Below the pieces are notes generated by a model, which was not told the DNA's origin, ran no database searches, and saw only the letters and a program-made list of their open reading frames with translations. A DNA stretch of 64,000 bases from the NCBI RefSeq assembly GCF_002288925.2, contig NW_022098049.1:1753050-1817049 (forward strand). Direction: 5' to 3'. Numbering within the stretch: the first letter of the stretch is position 1; every line of letters begins with the position of its first letter. The translations under genes were made by a program, and so were the position numbers. The stretch is from Delphinapterus leucas. Lineage: Eukaryota > Chordata > Mammalia > Artiodactyla > Monodontidae. Positions 44,643 through 57,976 of this stretch are shown here, in pieces.

Positions 44643-46050
44643 ATAATCTCCTAAAATAATGCCATACTAACAGAAAGGTTATAATAATAGTTGCATAGTG
44701 TAGTAGGAAAAAAAACTTGGGGTCAACAGGCCCGGGTTCTACTCCCAATTTTCCCACTTAGAAGCTGTATTGACTTAAACAAATCCCTAACTTCTCTGGG
44801 CCACCTTCTGTTCAGTCTAAAGTGACGGTGATGCCCACCATACAAATCTAGTGGTTATTATACAAGATTATACTGTACTGATATAAATGATAGTGCTTTG
44901 TCACAGCCAGCGATGCTGGTTATGATGACGGATAATGTAAGTAGCTGTCATCTGGCCATTGTCCATTGGTGGGAATATAACATTTCTTCCATTAAGCTTT
45001 GCAGTCCTGGACCCCAACTCTCTGGTCTCAGCCTTCCCGGTCCCCTAGACTAGTGATGGTCCAGCTACTGCCAGCCACTTGCTCATTTTCCTCCTAGCCA
45101 GCTGCAGTTCCACGCCACATCCCACAGCACCTGTGCCTACGGGCAATATGCAAGCAAATGCCCAAGGACCTGAGCCCGCTGTTAGGAAAGAACGCAGGGA
45201 GATGGCTGGGGAAGGGCAGCTAGGAGAAGTGCTCTAGGCGAAGGCTTCACTGATGAGTTCCTTTCCAGGGTGCTCTTGTAATTTCTTTTCTCAGAACTTT
45301 CATAAATACCTCCACAATACCAAAACCATTCATTCAATATTCACTTATTGCGTGCTTACTGTGTGTCAAGCACTGCACTTGCTGGGGAAACAAAGCTGAA
45401 TAAATGCTGGCCCCTGCCCTAAATGAACCCCACTAGTCTGTGCCACTAGATCACAGGCCACTGCAGGACCTTGTCCAGTCCTGGAGTTTGAGTTCATCCT
45501 TGACCACCCAGGATCTGGCAGAGCCCAGCACAAAGGAGGTGTTCATTTCACTTCTGTTGCACTGAGGGAGCTCAGTCTAATGGGTGAGGCAGACCAGTCA
45601 ACAGCAACCACAGCTGGACACCTCCAGAGACAGCTGGAAAAACAGAGGAGGGGCATCAACTCAAACAGAGGCATGGTGGGCTTCCTGGAGGAGGTGCCAC
45701 CTACGCTGAGTTTGGAGACAAAGAAGAATAAGGCACAGGAAGACGTAGGTGGGAGGAGACAGGGTTAGGCAGAAACACGCTGATAACAAGCTTTTCCCGC
45801 TTCTCGCTTTCTCTCCTACTTAGCTTCCATCTGCCTCCCCTTTGCAGAACTGATGGGGTTTTTAACTCTCCGATGGGAAGACAACCTAGAAAACACCAGT
45901 GTGAGCCCATCCGGTCTCCTCTACATGAGGATCACCTGTCTGGAGGGCCGGTGGGAAATCACAATGCTCCTTCCTGCCTGGCTTGACGAACCGAGAAGAC
46001 AGAGGACCTCAGATTTTATCAAGATCAGGGACAAGAGGTGAACAGAGGAT
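44643..46050. other. Intergenic with MIR and L2 fossils
   Basis: MIR in plus sense at about 44700-44930 (gggttctactcccaattttc ... ctaacttctctgggc) and L2-like at about 45330-45760 (ttcattcaatattcacttat tgcgtgc). No gene supported. Confidence 0.5.
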
Positions 46051-46260
46051 GGAGCGGGTCCTGGGAGGGATTGCTTCCACTCCTGCAGCTTTCCTCCTGC
46101 GGAGAGCCGCAGCCAGAGTCCACGGGGCCCGGAGGCGGCTCAGGGTAACACCGGACAAAGTACAGAGCGCGTTTGCCCCGGCGCCTTACGTGCCTAAGAT
46201 TTCAGAACAGGTGACGTGCCCACTCTTGGCACTGGGAGCTGACAAATCAGCCCGGAGCTG
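46051..46260. promoter_or_regulatory. Small CpG-rich patch (candidate regulatory or promoter-like site)
   Basis: About a dozen CpGs fall within 165 bp (46054-46215), unlike the CpG-poor surroundings. It includes GAGCGCGTTTGCCCCGGCGC at about 46166-46185 and a TGACGT motif (CRE-like) at 46212. It lies between MIR/L2 fossils and is not itself recognised as a repeat. Regulatory function is inference only. Confidence 0.3.
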
Positions 46261-46339
46261 GGCCCACGGCTAGCTGGGTCTCTCCTGCGGCAGAGAATGT
46301 GCCCAGTAAATCCAAACCCCTTACTTAGCAGGATGTGAT

Positions 46340-46750
46340 AGGCCTCGCCCTCCAGCACCATCATCCCCCAGTTCTCAACCTCTGCCTCCACTGGCCTCCA
46401 GCTCCCCAACCCTCCACTTTTCTTGCCTTCAGAACTTTGCACACGCTGCCCCTCTACCTGAGACTCCCTGCTCCAACCAGCCCTGCTCCTATAGCTGGTT
46501 AACCCCTCCTCCTTCAGGTCTCAGCTCAGCAAGTCCTCCTTCTAGAATTTTCTTGTGATTCCACCCCCAGGTCCAGGGGAGCTACCTCTACTTGGAGCTC
46601 CCATTGTATCCTCTACTCACCCCTTCAATGCATCTCTCACGCTGGCTTGTGATCCGCCGGGTTGCGTGTGTCTCCCAGTAGGGCTCCTTCAGGGTGGAGA
46701 CAAGTCTCTTCCACCTTAGTGACCCCAGCACAGCACAGCGCCAGGCCTAT
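46340..46750. mobile_element. L2-like LINE fragment
   Basis: cttgccttcagaactttgca cacgctgcccctctacctga gactccctgctcc ... tcctccttcaggtctcagct cagcaag: the typical L2 pattern. Confidence 0.65.
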
Positions 46751-48186
46751 GCACGTGCCGGATCAAACAGACATGTGCACGTTCACCCTCTCACGGGAGC
46801 CACTGACTCCCATCAGGAGGACGAGAAGGTCCAGGTCACTCCTCAGCTGAAGTGTCCTTCTCTGGGGCCTAAGGGTACTCCCTCCGCACGAAAAGCCACT
46901 CCCTTCTTTCAGTTTGCAAAGGGCTTTCACGTGCACTTTTCTACATGGCTTCCCCACCACCCTCGGGGTAGGTATTAGTCTACCCACTTTATAGATGGGG
47001 AACCTGAGGCCCAGAGCAGCTACAGGAGCTGCCTGAGAGGGACACTGGGAGGTGGCGACGAGAGGACCGGCCCCCGGGTCCACCTGACTCCGGATCAGCA
47101 CTGGTCCCCAGCACCTTTGTTCTCCCGTCACACGTCCTGGGCTCTGGCATCCCCGGGCGGAGCCCACCAGCCTAAGATCCAGACGAGCAGACACTGCTCA
47201 GGCCCCTCCAGTGACATGTTAACCACTCCACGTCTCTACGGGGGGGGGGCCCTTGGGGCGGTGGGAAAGGCTTGATTCTCCCCCAGCCTCACACACATAT
47301 CTAAACCCCAGCCTCACGGTTCTTCAGGTGTCTGTGGGTACAGGTCCATGTCCCTCGGAAACACAGGGCTGGGGTGACTACAGAGAATTCATAACAAGTG
47401 TGGGAGGGCTGAAGACACACATGGAGGAAAGTGGTGTTACCCAGAGCCCAGGAGCCCAGGCACTGCAAAGCTGCTGTCAGAGGAAAAACAAACGTCTAAC
47501 TTCTGATCTCCACAGGTGCCTTTCATTGCAATAATGAACTGAAACCCAGCTAGCAAGGGAGTCTGGAAAATACAGTCCCTCAGACATAGTAGTACAGGAA
47601 AAAGTATCAAAGGGCAGGTATCAAGCTGAACACCAACAGACAAAACCTGTACATCACTAGGGTCATCCAAGACTAAGGTGCTGTTCCCAAAAGGCCCTGG
47701 CTCCGGCCTTGAGCACAGTGGACATTGGCTTGCTTTGTGGCCGTCCCACGCCTCTCGGCGGCCTCCATACCTCTGCAGAGTTCCTCGCTTCTACCTCAAC
47801 ATGGAAGTTACGATCTCACTTTGCCAGCCTCCCCTGCAGCTGGAAGCAAGCATCCCCTCCAGAAACCAAGTACAGCCAGCGGGAGCTAACAGAACAGAAG
47901 CAAGGGGGAAGCGAGGGAGAAGCACCACGCAGCCCCCATGCTCTGGACGAGGGGCGTTGGCAGTGGGGCAGCGTTCCCACTACAGTCAGACCGAGTTCCT
48001 AGTGTGGAAGGGGCTGGGGTGGTGCAACTGCTACAGCAGGTGCCCAGCGGGGACAGTTTCCTTATCACATCAATTCTGCAGCAGAGTTATGAATGTCATT
48101 GCCAGGAGCTCAGCCTCAAGCCTGTTTTCTCCAGCCTTCCCAGGGGTTCTTCCGGTTACCCGATAATCTTTTTAAACAAGCATTAA
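46751..48186. other. Intergenic, unique with old repeats
   Basis: MIR-like in minus sense at 46960-47060 (cccactttatagatggggaa) and possible LTR remnants at 47780-48060. No gene. Confidence 0.4.
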
Positions 48187-48640
48187 AGCTAAGGTACAAT
48201 GTCCTGACAAAAAGTATATCAATCATGAGTGTACAGCTCAATACATTTTTATAAAGTGAACCATCACCCGTATCAATAAGTATATTACCAGTACCCCCAG
48301 GTGCACCCACAAGGGCCCCTCCCAATAACTTGCCTCCTCTCTAAATGTACCGATTTCTAAGACCATGGATCCGTTTTGCATATTCTTGAGTCTTGTATGA
48401 GTGGAATCATTTTATATATCCTTTTGCACCTGCCTTCTTTCACTCCATATTATGTTTCTGAGATTGGCCCACGTTGCTACCTATGGCAGTGCTTTGTTCG
48501 TGTTCCTAGCTGTAGAGTATTCCATTGTAGGCGTAGAGCACAACTGACCCATTCTATTGCCAGAGGCCACTGGGTGGTTTCTAGTTGAGGCTTATTATAA
48601 ATAATGCTGTCCTCAGCATTCTTCACACCGGACCTTCATG
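48187..48640 (-). mobile_element. Old L1 remnant (minus)
   Basis: catgagtgtacagctcaata, gtcttgtatgagtggaatca ttttatatatccttttgcac, and agagtattccattgtaggcg: antisense end of an old L1 ORF2/3' UTR. Confidence 0.6.
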
Positions 48641-49667
48641 TGCACTGCAGTGTAGACAGTCATACGAGGGAAGGCAGAACTGGGGCCAACTCAGATTTTT
48701 ATAGGAAAGATAAAGGGTAATTTTTTTGGAAAAAACGTTTCCCCAAACTGGCTTTAAAGCAAGTAGAATCTTTCCAAAGGTGGAATTTAAGGTGACTGCC
48801 TGGGCCTACAGTCTCCCCTGTAATTAACACCCCCTTGGTGGCAGGCCGGTCCTAAGTGCCACAGCTGCTGCATCACTGCAGGACATGGCAGAGTGATGGT
48901 CAGCACCTCCCTCAGCCTCAGTTTCCACATCTATAACAGCATCAACCTCATCGGGCTGTTGTGAGGGTCAGATTGATGATTGAAGGCAGGGAAACTAATG
49001 TTTGCTGTGGACAGTCTCCACACCAAATGCTCCCTGAACATTCGCTCACTGAATTCTCACACGAACCTGATTCTCATCCTTCAGAAAGCTGAGGAAACTG
49101 AGGTTCAAGGAGGTTTAATAACTGGCTCGAGGTTCTAGGGCTGGTAAAGGGCAGTGTCAGTGGTACCCAGGTCGGCTGGACTCCCCAGTCTACACTGAAT
49201 ACACAGAAGGTGGATCCTGCCTCTAACTGGGAAGAGGCGGTGGTCTCTGGCTTCCTCTGAGCCCCAGCATCCTCATTTGCAGCACGAGGACAGTTCTACC
49301 TCAGAGGGTAATCATGAGGGTTACATGAGTTCATGGCTGGGAAGGGAAGGAGAACTAACATTTCTGAGCAGAGCTAAATGACTACACGTCCTACCTGATT
49401 TAACAGCCTTCCAAGGTGGGAGTTGGATTATTTCCTTCTAACTCGGGCCTTCCAGGTGTCGGGACCGACCGCGTGACTCAGAAGTCAGAGAGAGAAGCCA
49501 GTCCCCAGCTGCCCTCACCATTCCTGGAAGTTCCAGCTCTTACCCAGAGAAAGGTGCAGAATTCAACCTGCCGGGTGGACCGTCTCACCTCCTACCACAA
49601 AGGCCAGGCCCACAACTCCTCCAATGGGCTTTGTTCCTCAGGCCCCGAAGCCAGGCCTGCACTCGCG

Positions 49668-49669
<2 letters not shown>
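48641..49669. other. Intergenic with MIR fossils
   Basis: MIR-like at about 48890-49010 (plus sense, cctcagtttccacatctata) and about 49020-49200 (minus sense). No gene supported. Confidence 0.45.

Positions 49670-49710
<41 letters not shown>
49670..49710. repeat. (CA)n microsatellite
   Basis: About 20 uninterrupted CA units. Confidence 0.96.
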
Positions 49711-49716
<6 letters not shown>

Positions 49717-50690
49717 GACACTCAGGGCCCTGCATTTGGACTCCCCTCCGAACCCCCCACCGCTATCAAGAAAGCCATTGTCAAATGCACACACTTAGCA
49801 TGCTAAAAGGCTGCGTTTTTCTTTTTCAAGGGCCCATTCCTAATCACAAGAGGCCACTTAGTCTGAGTGGAGCCCGGTGATGCTGATGAATGATTACGCA
49901 TTTCTCCAGAGAGCAGGGGATGCTCAGCTGCCTCAATGCCCACCCGCCCGACCTGGACATGAATCAAGGCCACCGAGAAGCTCGAGCCGCAACCGGTGAC
50001 CTTTCCCAGCACAGGGCTGCTCTTAGGCTCCAGTGGCCTTTGCTCAACACCCTCTTCAGCAGGCCCTACTCCCCCCAGCCCCCGCCTCACCCTGCCACCG
50101 CTCTACCCTAAGGGGCTGGGCTGGGGGGGGGGATCTAGGGGAGTTCACTTCCTCACTTTAGCACCCGACTCTCCCCGCCCATCACACACCATGTGGATGT
50201 GAATGTTAATAAGAGCCCACACTCCTGCAGACTGTTCATCTCAATGATTTCGAAGGGTTTTCTTTAATTCTCTTTCTCTGTGTGACAGATACAAAAATTA
50301 TTAATGTGTGAGTGTTGCCAGCTCCCCCCCACACACACCCCCTCCATCTCTAAAGGAAATTTTATCTTTAGATTTTCAGTTCCTCCCCCAGCCCCGTCCC
50401 ACCACCGCTTTGCTTCCTTTGAGCCAGGCCTATTCCCACCCACCAAGGGGGGTAGAGAATCGGAGAATGATGGCCGAGAGGCACCAAACTAGAAACAAGA
50501 AAGTGAAAGCGGGGTGGGTGGAGAAAAGTTGAGATTCTAAGATTCCGGTTTGGGAAGCAGTTTTCTTGGAGGTGGGGAGTCAGGGGTTCTACTACAGGTG
50601 TAAGGGTCAAAATGAAACAAAGCAGAGTGAGGATTTTAAGAAACTCTGGGGAAAGAAAGACATTGGCACCCTCGTACCTCACACCACGGT
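49711..50690. other. Intergenic, no recognised element
   Basis: Unique-looking sequence, with homopolymer G/C runs near 50128 and 50327. No gene. Confidence 0.4.
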
Positions 50691-50699
50691 AGAGAGCAA

Positions 50700-51305
50700 G
50701 TACAATTGCTTTGTGAAACTGGTCGTTCCTACCAGAGCTGAACTCTCGTACTCTGTGATCCAAGGATTCTCACTTCTAGGAACGAGGTATTAGGAGGTGC
50801 CTACGCAGCAGATAACGTGTCCCTGCGTTCACCAAAAGACATGCACTAGAATGTTCACAGCAGCACAGCTCGCTTTATCCTAAAATTACCCAAATGCCCA
50901 TCAACAGTAGCATGAATAAATCAATCATGGTGTGTTTGTACCATAGAATACTCTACAGCAACAAGAAGGAAAGTGGGACAATTAGACACAACAATGTGAA
51001 TGGCTCCCGCAAGCGTAATGGTAAATAAAAGAGGCCAGACACAAAAGAATTCATGATTCCATTTATAGAATATTCGGAACCAGGCAAAAAGTAATCCTCG
51101 TGGTTACAAGTCAGGACAGTGGCTCACTTGGAGGTCTTGCTGACTGACAGGGAGCTCTAGGCGACTTCTTGGGGGCTGCTAGTGTCATTCTGATCCAGGT
51201 GGTGGTTATACAGGTATGCTCAGTTTGTAAAAACTCATCAAGCCCTATGCTTAGGCAGTGTGCGATTTTCTAAATGTACCAAATACAATAAAATAGTTTT
51301 TAAAA
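50700..51305 (+). mobile_element. Old L1 remnant (plus)
   Basis: gaatgttcacagcagcacag, aaatgcccatcaacagtagc and gattccatttatagaatatt, to ggtggttatacaggtatgct: decayed L1 ORF2 end and 3' UTR. Confidence 0.65.
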
Positions 51306-53093
51306 GCAGTAGCATTGTAGCGGGTCTGTTCTTTGGACTTCTCAAAGATTGGAATCACTGTGAAATTGCTTTGGGGGTTGGGTTGTGTTTATGTGAATGT
51401 GATACTGTGCTGAGGCAATGCTCTGTGTTCTCTCAACCTCTTTGATGTACCTTCTATGCCACCAGGAAGATTGATGTTTCTGAGCTTCCCTTGGGGTTAG
51501 TTGGGACCACGTGACTGAGTGCTGACCAATGGAATGTGGGCAGAAATGAAGAATCCTACTTCCAGCCTGGCCCCTAAATCTCCTACACGATCCTCCACTT
51601 GTTCTGTTTCTCAATCTGTTCACCACTGCAAAGAATTTAGTGGAGGGCTCTGAGGTCCCAGGAGGGCACGGGGGTACTGATAGTCATGGCACTAAACAAA
51701 AGGACACTGAGTCCCTGAATAACCGCATGGAGCAGACACCCCTCCTCATTCCTGCCATCACGCCTGCCTACCCACAGTGGGCTGTGATGTGAACGAGAAA
51801 TATACCTCTGTCGTGATATGCAATGGAGACTTGGGGATTGTTTGTTACAGCTGTTAGCCTGACTCTAATACCCAATTCGCCTTCCTAAAAGATGCCATTT
51901 GGGTCGTGGGTTTCCAAGTGGAAACTTCTCTTGTCAATGGGAATGCAAGTGAACATGCTCAAGGAGAAATACTTATTCCTCCCTTCTGGCATTTCCCTAG
52001 AGGAGAGGGAATTTCCCAGGAAGGAAAAGTAAACAAGAAACTCTTTTTCTCCCAAGGGAAAGAATTATGCGATTGGTGAGCAGATGTAGGAACTGACCTC
52101 AGCCAGTGTGAAGCCAATCAGGCCTGGGGAGGCCACCTTCTCTGTTCTTCCCTGTGGTCAGCAGTAGGCTGTCCTGTCCCTGCCATGCTGTGCCAGGGAC
52201 CAGGGACTCTCAAATTCTGAGGTTCTGTTTTAGGATGTCCACATGACTACACCCCCTTACCATGTCTTCCAACCCAGCTTTTCTCAATAATGAAGCTAAC
52301 ATTTTTATCTCTATCTAATAACTGTAATTACCTCTTGGTCATTCCAAACTGAGAAGGAAAAGGGGAGAGAGATTTACTGGTCCCTACAAAACCAACAAAG
52401 ACTAGGAAAGGACCTGTTCTCCGTAGCCATGGTCCACAAATGAGACCAATTTAGACAAATCATTTTTAACAACAGAAGTCAGGGATATTTCAAGGGATTT
52501 TTTTTTTTTTTTAGCAGGAGCAAAAAGGGACTGAGATAGGGGGTGGGTTTGAGCCAGCACTAGCTGTGACCCTTCTCTTCCTTCCCAATTTAGATCAGCT
52601 TCACCTTTGTCTTTTACATATAAGATTTGGATTTCATTAAGGCAGAGTTCCATGCTTAAAAATCACTGGAAAAATCTGTGATTTAGATAACCTTTTCAGG
52701 AACCCCTAGCCTAACGGATCTTTGAGCTTATATAAGAAATCCAAAATTGCATTTTTGCAATGTTTTGCCAATGATGTTTGCCTACGACAAAAGTAAACAG
52801 ACACTGGGATGCCGAGAGAAGCCTCGTGGTCAGCTTCTAAATTAGTTAAAGCTTTCTCAGGAAGCAAAGAGATGCATTCAGGTGACCTTAGCTGGTGGGA
52901 CATTGGCGGTCAAACTTTCTGTCTTGGACAGTGCTTGACTGGTTCACCTGAAGGGATGAAATATGATTTCCAATACACCTTGCTAGGTCAGAGATTCTGA
53001 GTGTTCCAGGTGTGAAAGGCAGAAAGAGGCACACTGCATTTAAGACATTCAGAGAAGACAGTTGGCAGTTTACTACAGCACTTTATAGGAGGT
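51306..53093. other. Intergenic; probable old LTR at about 51440-51880
   Basis: 51440-51880 (gaccaatggaatgtgggcag ... gcaatggagacttggggatt gtttgttacagctgttagcc) has the order of MaLR or LTR33-type elements. Assignment tentative. The remainder is unique. Confidence 0.4.
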
Positions 53094-53567
53094 GTATTCA
53101 TTTCCAAGGGCTGCTGTAACAAATCACCACAAACTTGATAGTGTAAAACAACAGAACTTTATTTTCTCACAGTTCAGGAGGCCAGAAATCCAAAATCAAG
53201 GTGTCAGCAAGACCATACTCACTCCAAAATCTGTAAGGATTCTGTGCCTTGCCTCTTCCAGCTTCTGGGAGCTTCAGGCGTTCCTTGGCTTTTGGCCACA
53301 TCACGCCCATCTCTGCCTGTCTTCACATCACCTTCTCCTCTGTGCGTCTATGTCTTCTCTTCTTTGTCTGTTAAATATCCCCTGTGTGTCTCTTATTGGA
53401 CACTTGTCATGGGATTCAGGGTTCATCCAGATAATCCAGGATGATTGCCTCATCAAGACCCTTAATTACATCTGCAAAGACCCTTTTTCCAAATAAGGTC
53501 ACATTCACAGGGTCTGGAAATTAGTCTACGGACATATCTTTTGGGGGCCACCATTCAATGCACTACA
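53094..53567 (-). mobile_element. MaLR-like LTR (ancient)
   Basis: gtattcatttccaagggctg ctgtaacaaatcaccacaaa ... gataatccaggatgattgcc ... aataaggtcacattcacagg: the LTR-type pattern with an AT-rich leader. Subfamily not assigned. Confidence 0.55.
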
Positions 53568-53900
53568 GGGTGCGTATCAGAACTTGGGGAGTTTGTACGT
53601 AATGAAATGATCTTAAATTTTTAGCAGCAGAATTCCCCTGCTTCACTGACCAAGAGTCTTACTTTTTATCTATTGAATAACTTTGATAAGCCTTTCTGAG
53701 GTGAGTAGGTCTGATTAACTGCAAGGCTTTTATTTTGCTGAGTAAAGCGTTTTGGAGGCAGAGCTAAACTGACCAAGGAATTAGAGGGGACTGGAAAAGC
53801 CACATGAGGAGAGGATGAAGAGAAAGGCAGGGAGCCAGTTGATAGCTGAAGGGAATTTAGGTTATGAAATGGATTCACTCCTTCAACGAATATTTATGTC
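53568..53900. other. Intergenic, unique
   Basis: No element recognised. Confidence 0.4.
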
Positions 53901-53910
53901 AAGAAGCCTG

Positions 53911-54236
53911 GGGCTTCCCTGGTGGCGCAGTGGTTAAGAATCCGCCTGCCAGTGCAGGGGACACGGGTTCGAGCCCTGGTCCGGGAAGATCCCACATGCC
54001 GTGGAGCAACTAAGCCCATGCACCACAACTACTGAGCCTGTGCTCTAGAGCCCCCAAGCCACAACTACTGAGCCCGAGTGCCTAGAGCCCGTGCTCCACA
54101 ACAAGAGAAGCCACCGCAATGAGAAGCCTGCACACCACAACGAAGGGTAGCCCCCGCTCGCCGCAAGTAGAGAAAACCCGCACGCAGCAACGAAGACCCA
54201 ATGCAGCCAAAAATAAATAAGTAAATAAAAAAAAAA
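53911..54236 (+). mobile_element. CHR-1 SINE, full length
   Basis: GGGCTTCCCTGGTGGCGCAG head, long body with cacaactactgagcc units, aacgaagggtagcccccgct, and gacccaatgcagccaaaaat tail. AAGAAGC lies at 53901 and again after the tail at 54236, a short target duplication. Confidence 0.92.
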
Positions 54237-57200
54237 AGAAGCTATGCATGCCAATCTTTGCGCTAGGTACTGGGGATGTGGTGGTGAACAGACCGACACA
54301 GTCCCTGCTCTCAAGAATGTGGGGAGTCACTTTGCCTAGATGTTCCATGCCTATCCCCCAAAAAATCTTCAGCAAAATCTACACTGCTTATGCTCTGTAG
54401 ACAAGCTGGAGACAGGAGATGGGAGGAGATACTGAAGCAATAATATGAATAATATGAACGGCAAGTGTTTTCCTCTTTATATAGAATTGGGCAATCATTG
54501 TTGAGTTAAGAACAATAATTTACAGGAGATATTAAAGAACCACAAGATTGGACAGGAAGAAGCCGGGAAAAGATACTTTATCCAGAGACTGATTAGGGAA
54601 TTTTGTGGGGGTAGTTAATTTAGAAAATGTCTATTTGTTTTCATCATGCCTCTTACCTATTCCTTTCCGGTCATTTAGCTACATTACACATATTAATAAA
54701 ATAACATTATTTTCTATAAAATAGAATACCTAATTCATCCTAGGTTCCATTTTGACTGATATTAGTAATTTATGTAATTTTATTTGAAGTCCCTTAATGG
54801 CTTCATATTGCATTTAGTGTGAAAAAACACAAACTCCTTTCCATTTAAATTTTATGAATTTTATATTTATCTTTGTTAGTTCAGTATGATATCAACAAAC
54901 AAGCAAGAACTTACATTCAAGCAGAATTGGGTGGATCTGAATCCTGGCTCCATCACACCCTGGACAGATAATTTAACTTCTTAGGACCCCATTTCTTCAT
55001 CTGTGCAATGGGTTAAATAATAACTTCCAAAATGAGTAATTGTAAGGTTTAAAGGATCTAGTGAATAGAAAGCATTTTTAATACTGTTCTCATCCAGGGC
55101 ACCCGCCTTCTTCCTGAGGGAAAGCCAGAGGCTCCTCCAGGAGGTCACACATGTGGTTTACATGCACCAGTGGGCCAGCCAAGGCTTTTCAGGCATCCGG
55201 CACCCTCTTCCCCCTTATGATGCAACAGCGCTTTGCTTTGCTTTTGGAAAATTACCTCTCCCCTCTTAACAAGGAGTCTTAAGGCCAAAGTGAGGTCCCT
55301 AAGACCCAGGAGTTCAATCGTAAAGGGAGAGATGCAAGCACAGAATAAAAGGTGGAGCTGATTTAGGTAAGATCGGTTCCTGGTCCCTGGATCCCTGATA
55401 CACTCTCCGTGTCAGGCTTCTCAGCAGACCCTTGGAATCTCTGAGATAAGTCTATACCCTTCCAATAAATTCCCTTTTGCTTAAGTTAACCAGAGTCCTT
55501 TTTGGGTACCTGAAATCAAAGAACCCTAACTGATGGAAAGGATCATGAAAAGTCCCAGTCCCTCCTCCCCCCGCAAGGGGGCAACCTCCAGGGGACAAGG
55601 GCCTTGGTTATGGGGACAGATGCATCTTACATCCTAAGCACCAGGTTTACAACTTCTGTATCAGGACAGTTTCCATCAAAATCCGAAGTCTCCCTTAAGC
55701 TAACAGTGATTGCCCATCATTAACAAGGATACTCACCCTATCAGTGCCAGCCCTCAGGAAAAGGCCAACCCACCGACTGAGGAGAGGGATCAAGTTCATC
55801 TGGGTCAGGTTGCGGCTTCAAATGACACATCGCGCTTAGTAAACATTTCCTAAGTGATCCTGCAGCCTTGCACCTGAATTCAATTCCGCACTCCCTGGGG
55901 GTCTCTCTGGCCCAGATGCCATGGCAGGGATTTCTCCTTCTCGCTAAATGCATACGCATTTGTACAGGCCACAGAAGTCCTCAAGGGAGAGAAAGCTAAA
56001 TTTATACCTTCGATTAATCTTCCCAAATGTTTCTGCCTGCCTTCAGTCTATACTGAGTCTCCTTTTGCCCAAATCACCCCAAGTATCCACACCCATTAGC
56101 AGGCAATTACACAAATGCAAATGAAAGCTATTAACTGCCGTTTTAAAAAGCTTCTCAACTTTGAATCCATTCTTCCCAGTATCTCCAACCTCCTCCAATA
56201 TCCTCTTTCAGGAGGCTTGATTCCCCTGTACGACAACCTCCCCACACCCCCCAATCCATTAAGGCTCCTAGGAGGCCAGGCCATTCGCTCTCTCCCTAAA
56301 TAGGCCAAATTCCTACGCAACCTCTTACCCGGTGCAAATTTGAGTTCAGTGCCTCGAACACAGAAGCACCTGTCTGTGGCAGGCACCGTGCTATGGACTG
56401 GGAGCACAGCCTTGAACCAGGTGCAGTCACTGCCCCCAAGATGCTGATAACAGACCACAGGAGAGAGACATTAAGCAAATGATTATAGATGGATGAGTCT
56501 CATCAGAGAGCAGGGTGCCAGTGGACCCTATGGGGAGACATTCTACCTCGCCTACAACCCTAGATAGGCCTCTCCTTGATGAAATGATGTAAAAGACGGG
56601 GAGACCTGAAGGAGGGTGACAGGGTGGGCAACAGGAATCAAGAGAATTGTTTCTCTTTCACTTGGGGCCTTCTGGAAAGCTGTCCCCAACTCAGGAAGAG
56701 GTCATGTTCGAAAAGTTTATTTTCCCATTCATGGATTTAGAGCTCATAATAATACAAATATATTTTTCCACAGAAATACACTTAGAAATAGTGGCCAGGT
56801 TTCCAGGCTGGTCCACTGGCACCCAATTATCTATAGCCTGCTGCACCATACATAGCATTTTTTAACAAACTCGTTTCTATGGGAAACTTATGCTGAGTCC
56901 TGATGTCCTGTGCTCACAAGCCCCCCCTTTTCCTCACGAACTCCCAGCAGTTCCCTCACAGAGGTCTCTCCAATCCAGCCCCCAGCCCCCAACCCCACGG
57001 CCTTGGTTCGGGCCAACCTCATACCGACCCATGGCCTTGTGTCTGCGCCACAGCAACAAACTCAAAGCTCAGTCACCTGATCTTCAGCTGCCCCTCTCAG
57101 CCCTCTCCCCGCCTCCCAATGCTTCAGCCAGTCACTTTTTAAGGAACAAATGTGAAAATCTTTCAATGGTTCCCACTGCTCATTCGTTCTCCTTCTCAGC

Positions 57201-57960
57201 CTGGAATTTCCCATCGATTTTTCAAGACCTAACCCCTCTATCCAATACAACTTTTTACTTATTTCTACTCTAGCAGCTTATCAAGTTGTATTATAATTTG
57301 TGCTCACCTATTCTACAAATACGTGAGTACCTACTACCGGCCAAGCTGTGTGCCTTCGTGGAGAGAACACGCTGTGAAGACAGAGATTAGGTTCTATTTG
57401 CATCTGCCCAGGCACCACTCAGCAGACACTATATTACACTATATCATACTATTTATTAATATCATATTAATATATGTTTTTTTCTTCCCAGGCTACAAGG
57501 CAATTCCCCCCCAGGGATGATAGCAATTTATACCTTCAACTAATGTTTCCCAACATGTTGGCCTGCCTTCAGCCTGGCAAGAAAAGAATCTTTTTTGTCA
57601 CTTAATGCCAGATTCTCAACGTTGGCTTCCTCAACTGCAGCAGCAGAGGTCTTAACTTAGAGTTGAGTTCATATCTTATCTTTGGTAACTTCTAGCTGCT
57701 TGCTCTTAAATGACTTAATCTCTCAAGTTTCCTTATTTAGGAAATGGGGATAATACTACTTACTTCACAAGCGGGTTTAAACATTGATTCCCAAACCCAG
57801 CTGAATATCAGAATCACTGGGAACTTGAAAAAGATGCAGAATGAAAACGAAACAAGAAATCTGCATTTTTCAAAAGCCCCAAGTGATTCGCACGTATAGC
57901 CAGATTGGAAACCAGAGATTGGAGGCTTAAATTATTCGTGAAGTACCTGTCACATTAACG
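54237..57960. other. Intergenic with L2/MIR fossils
   Basis: L2-like at about 54242-54340 and 56350-56700, MIR at about 54920-55080 (plus: gctccatcacaccctggaca ... tctgtgcaatgggtt), and L2-like at 56990-57360. The intervening stretch is unique. No gene supported. Confidence 0.45.
57785..57935 (+). mobile_element. hAT-Charlie-type (MER5-like) remnant
   Basis: aatatcagaatcactgggaa cttgaaaaagatgcagaatg ... gcatttttcaaaagccccaa gtgat. Degraded. Confidence 0.5.
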
Positions 57961-57976
57961 CTCAAATACCCAGATG

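Noticed and set aside
45983..46273. 96-codon frame across the CpG-rich patch
   Set aside because: High Arg/Ala content follows from GC-rich DNA; no recognisable domain, and both edges run into repeat-like DNA.
49585..49794. Minus-strand frame with a long Val/Cys run
   Set aside because: It is the translation of the (CA)n microsatellite.
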